A stretch of 64,000 nucleotides of DNA, from NCBI GenBank assembly GCA_002317135.1, contig DCIX01000021.1:62001-126000 (forward strand), written 5' to 3'. The stretch's first letter is position 1, and every line of letters begins with the position of its first letter. This stretch comes from Bacteroidales bacterium UBA1715 (GTDB lineage: Bacteria > Bacteroidota > Bacteroidia > Bacteroidales > UBA1715). Below the pieces are notes generated by a model that worked only from the letters and a program-made list of their open reading frames with translations, had not been told where the DNA came from and made no database searches. Below are positions 61,330-64,000 of the stretch, piece after piece. A program made the position numbers and the translations under genes.

Positions 61330-62750
61330 GAAAAATAATAAGTTTTATTTTAATGTTGTTTATAACCCAAAGTGTTTTCTGTCAAATAGGTTATTCTATA
61401 ATACCTGATACAAAATGTGTTTCTGTTCATTTCGGCTCTACTAATAACGATATCCATACTTTGGGAGGACCAAGGTCAATGAATGGTAGTTATTTTACGG
61501 CAGATAAAGGTGTTCAAACAAAAACTCAAATGGGAGATAAAGCAGATAAGGTTTTATTTACATTTCAACCATTAGATGGCGGTAGTTTGGAGTTTCTGTC
61601 AGGAACGGAATGTCGAAATGACATAGTAAAGATGCAATCTTCGGAAACCGTATTCAATGGAGAATATACACACATAATAGCTCAGGTTGGTGAACTCGTT
61701 TACTTCGCTAATGAAGGATTAAAGGTTCATGGGCAATTTAGAATCCTAAACTATGTTGAATCTACGGATGACTTGTTAATAGATATTTTACCGAAGGTGG
61801 ATGTGACTGAAAATCTTATCATTCCTAAATCGATTTTTGTTGATAATGTAGAATATACAGTTACAAAAATATCGGATTTTGGTTTTGATAACGGTACAGG
61901 CATAAAGTCTATAATTATTCCAGAGAGCGTGACGAATATAGGAAAATATGCATTTTTAGGTTGTACAAATTTGAAAAGTGTTATTATAGGAGAAAATGTA
62001 ACCTCAATAGGCAAAAATGCTTTTGCTGGTTGTTCTGCACTTTCAAAAGTAACTTGTTATGCTGTTAATCCACCAGATGTGGATGTCTCATCATTCAGCA
62101 ATTATAATGGGTATTTAACAATTCCGTGCGATAATTTCGAGGCATACGATATTCATCCTATATGGGGAAACTTTAAACACATAGAATGTATTTCTGCCGA
62201 ATCAACAGAGTTGCCAAAAGACGAGGTTGTAGTGGAACCAGAAATCAGCGAAGCAGTGTTCTCAATGCCAACAAATGCTTCGGCAAATTCCTACACGCTT
62301 ACTATCCAAAACAATGGCGTAACATTCTGCACGCTTACGTTCAACAGTCAAGGGCAGTTGTCGAACATAGATTTTAGTGGCAATACGCTCAAAGCAGCCG
62401 TAGAAGGCTATCAGTTCACGGTTACAGGTCTTTCGGCTGCAACAGACTACGGCTATTCTTTCAAGGCATTGGACAAAAGAAAATCGGTGCTAAAAGAATA
62501 TACAGGTTCGTTCACAACAAAAAATGAAGATGGAACAGGAGGCTCTTCTTCTGGTGGTGTCAGTACTTCTATCTCAGACGTCTTAAAATCTGTTGATATT
62601 CAGGTGATTAATAATCAAATATTTGTAGATGGAGCTATCGTTCCGTATGTGATAGATATTCAAGGTAAGAAAATTACAAATAAGAATTTAAAGGCTGGGG
62701 TTTATTTCATTCTTATAGATGGAAAAACATTTAGCGTTTCGATTCAATAA
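61326..62750 (+). CDS. Secreted LRR protein with Fn3-like module and T9SS type A end
   Basis: A 474-residue protein with a signal peptide (MRKIISFILMLFITQSVFC). Residues about 170-260 contain three or four LRR_5 repeats (SIIIPESVTNIGKYAFLGC, SVIIGENVTSIGKNAFAGC). A Fn3-like domain follows (residues about 310-395), and after a Gly/Ser-rich linker the C-terminus shows IQGKKITNKNLKAGVYFI, close to a T9SS type A sorting domain. The Fn3 segment (about 62200-62560) has clearly higher GC and different codons than the rest. It probably reaches the cell surface. It overlaps the P-loop gene by 4 bases. Confidence 0.8.
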   Translation: MRKIISFILMLFITQSVFCQIGYSIIPDTKCVSVHFGSTNNDIHTLGGPRSMNGSYFTADKGVQTKTQMGDKADKVLFTFQPLDGGSLEFLSGTECRNDIVKMQSSETVFNGEYTHIIAQVGELVYFANEGLKVHGQFRILNYVESTDDLLIDILPKVDVTENLIIPKSIFVDNVEYTVTKISDFGFDNGTGIKSIIIPESVTNIGKYAFLGCTNLKSVIIGENVTSIGKNAFAGCSALSKVTCYAVNPPDVDVSSFSNYNGYLTIPCDNFEAYDIHPIWGNFKHIECISAESTELPKDEVVVEPEISEAVFSMPTNASANSYTLTIQNNGVTFCTLTFNSQGQLSNIDFSGNTLKAAVEGYQFTVTGLSAATDYGYSFKALDKRKSVLKEYTGSFTTKNEDGTGGSSSGGVSTSISDVLKSVDIQVINNQIFVDGAIVPYVIDIQGKKITNKNLKAGVYFILIDGKTFSVSIQ

Positions 62751-62767
62751 AATTTTTCTGTTCTTTC

Positions 62768-62803
62768 AACCCGCAGATTCATTTCAGGTTCTGCGGGTTT
62801 TGT
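62768..62803 (+). terminator. Terminator of the LRR gene
   Basis: AACCCGCAGA pairs with TCTGCGGGTT, followed by TTGTTTT. The stem resembles the one at 4126-4159. Confidence 0.8.
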
Positions 62804-62817
62804 TTTATGAAAAATTG

Positions 62818-62825
62818 TATCTTTG
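62818..62825 (+). promoter_or_regulatory. Putative -7 promoter box of the ORF6N gene
   Basis: TATCTTTG matches TAnnTTTG exactly, 28 bases before the ATG. TTTG at 62799-62802 in the terminator tail is a possible -33 box but spaced only 15 bases away. Confidence 0.55.
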
Positions 62826-62853
62826 CCATACACTTAACTAATTTATATGAAAA

Positions 62854-63480
62854 ATGGCAGAAAAACAATTACCAGAAGTGGCTCCTATTGCCACCATTCA
62901 AACAAAGATTTATGAAGTCCGAGGTAAACGAATAATGATAGATCGGGATTTGGCAAATCTGTATCAAGTGGAAAATAGGGCATTAAAACAAGCCGTCAGA
63001 CGAAATCCTGATAGGTTTCCGGCAGATTTTATGTTTATATTAACTAAGGAGGAATGTAATAATGTGATTTCCAGTGGGGTATCACATTTTGTGATACCCT
63101 CAAATTATAATACGAGTGCCTTTGAAATGTTCGCTTTTACAGAACAAGGTATTGCAATGTTGTCCGCAGTTCTTCGAAGTCCTATTGCGATAAATATGAG
63201 TGTTAATATTATGAGAGCATTTGTAGCAATGAGAGAACAATTGAAAAATCTTTCTGAAAATTCGCTACAAATTGAAAATCTAAAATTAGAATTACAAAAT
63301 CAGAAAGCATATATCGAGGATATTCTTCGTGATCAAAATGATACAAATGAATTAATACAAGGGCAATTAGATGCTATAACAGATTCTATGACCGAATTAA
63401 GTGTAAAAGTTGATTCTCTTACAATTAAAGAGAAAAAACGAAAACCGGTTGGCTTTGTGATTCCTAAGGAAAACAATTAA
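62854..63480 (+). CDS. ORF6N domain protein (phage/mobile-element type)
   Basis: A 208-residue protein with an ORF6N domain in its first half: TIQTKIYEVRGKRIMIDRDLANLY, RNPDRFPADFMFIL and FTEQGIAMLSAVLRSPIAINMSVNIMRAFV. The domain is found in phage and mobile-element regulators and probably binds DNA. The C-terminal about 80 residues are a coiled-coil-like helix ending in a basic tail. An internal perfect hairpin lies at 63077-63099, coding for SHFVIP. It is the last accessory gene before the conserved helicase gene. Confidence 0.88.
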   Translation: MAEKQLPEVAPIATIQTKIYEVRGKRIMIDRDLANLYQVENRALKQAVRRNPDRFPADFMFILTKEECNNVISSGVSHFVIPSNYNTSAFEMFAFTEQGIAMLSAVLRSPIAINMSVNIMRAFVAMREQLKNLSENSLQIENLKLELQNQKAYIEDILRDQNDTNELIQGQLDAITDSMTELSVKVDSLTIKEKKRKPVGFVIPKENN

Positions 63481-63499
63481 GATTGAGTAGAGAAGATTG

Positions 63500-64000
63500 T
63501 TATTTATTCTTCGCTTTAATCTTCTTTGCTTTCTTTCTGTTGAATTCGTCTATTGCTTCAACTTCTGCCAAAATTGATTTAAGATCTTCTTGGGTATGGT
63601 CTGTCGTCATTTTTATGGTTTCCTTGTATGTGCCTTTGTCTATGGTCAATTCATTGATTGGCTTGGTAAGGTATGTCTCAATTTCTTGTAACAATGGCTT
63701 TTCTTCTTCGCTGCAGAAGGAGATGGATTTTCCGAATTTGTCGCCACGTCCGGTTCTACCTACACGGTGTACATAGTTTTCGGCTTGTTCGGGTAGGTCG
63801 TAGTTTACAACCAACTCTATGTTCGGAATGTCCACACCACGGGCCGAAACATCTGTGGCAATAAGAACTTTGAGTTCGCCGCTGCGGAAGTCTGCCATTA
63901 CCTTGTTTCTGTCTTGTTGTGTCTTTCCGCCATGTATAGTTTCGCAATGTAAATCTGCACGTTCCATAGCTTTCTTTACACGTTCGGCTCTTACTTTTGT
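63500..64000 (-). CDS. DEAD-box RNA helicase, C-terminal part (5' end outside window)
   Basis: The visible 167 residues are the helicase C-terminal domain. Motif IV-VI landmarks are IHGGKTQQDRNKVMADFRSGELKVLIATDVSARGVDIP (motif V), VVNYDLPEQAENYVHRVGRTGRG (motif VI), and a basic C-terminal tail. It unwinds or remodels RNA with ATP. RhlE-like by its short Lys-rich tail, but the subfamily cannot be settled without the N-terminal half, which lies beyond 64000. Confidence 0.9.
   Translation of the reverse strand, partial: TKVRAERVKKAMERADLHCETIHGGKTQQDRNKVMADFRSGELKVLIATDVSARGVDIPNIELVVNYDLPEQAENYVHRVGRTGRGDKFGKSISFCSEEEKPLLQEIETYLTKPINELTIDKGTYKETIKMTTDHTQEDLKSILAEVEAIDEFNRKKAKKIKAKNK

Overview
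The window is AT-rich chromosomal DNA from a member of the Bacteroidota, most likely the order Bacteroidales. The evidence is Bacteroidota-type promoter boxes (TAnnTTTG, in places with an upstream TTTG), type IX secretion system (T9SS) parts and substrates, PorP/SprF and PorE-like proteins, a six-domain ribosomal protein S1, FISUMP and BspA-type repeat proteins, and the dnaE-trxA-DUF58 gene order. A GH9 cellulase-type enzyme and the futalosine gene mqnC would fit an anaerobic gut or rumen organism. That habitat is inference; no 16S rRNA or other species marker is present.

Layout. 1-1443: partial DnaQ-like exonuclease and a 2-hydroxyacid dehydrogenase. 1504-5184: accessory region with a 33-bp repeat array running into the start of an AAA ATPase/DUF4143 gene, an acidic small protein plus a possible ADP-ribosyltransferase-fold protein, a REP-like hairpin pair, and a small antitoxin/GNAT-toxin-like cassette between two 80-bp direct repeats, one of which is the 3' end of the DUF58 gene. 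5185-10467: dnaE-trxA-DUF58 operon on the minus strand. 10730-19493: envelope protein, M1 peptidase, aminotransferases, folC, tRNA-Val and asnB. 19481-20377: a glycosyltransferase. 20489-27832: a T9SS module (giant PKD protein with type B sorting domain, PorE-like OmpA protein, PorP/SprF). 27844-38475: SET-domain protein, recR, nucleotide kinase-like protein, MATE pump, DUF2156-GNAT fusion, LysM/periplasmic-binding protein, methyltransferase, M28 peptidase, YihY-type membrane protein and a lipoprotein. 38509-46733: GH9 enzyme, rpsA, acyl-ACP thioesterase, rsmA, DUF1573 lipoprotein, aminotransferase and lipid kinase. 46780-59641: BspA-type surface protein, FISUMP lipoprotein, GPH-type transporter, serine acetyltransferase, RNase R, MqnC, ABC exporter and M17 aminopeptidase. 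59686-63480: tRNA-Pro followed by a second accessory region holding an MNT/HEPN pair with a broken HEPN gene, a nested palindrome of about 240 bp, a P-loop protein overlapping a secreted LRR protein, and an ORF6N protein. 63500-64000: the C-terminal part of a DEAD-box helicase, cut by the window edge.

The most unusual material is in the two accessory regions. Both hold a toxin-antitoxin-like pair in which the antitoxin-like gene is intact and the toxin-like gene has one lesion: a frameshift at an A7 run in the GNAT gene and an in-frame TAA in the HEPN gene. Most other genes are ordinary housekeeping or envelope genes, often in tight operons joined by TAATG overlaps.
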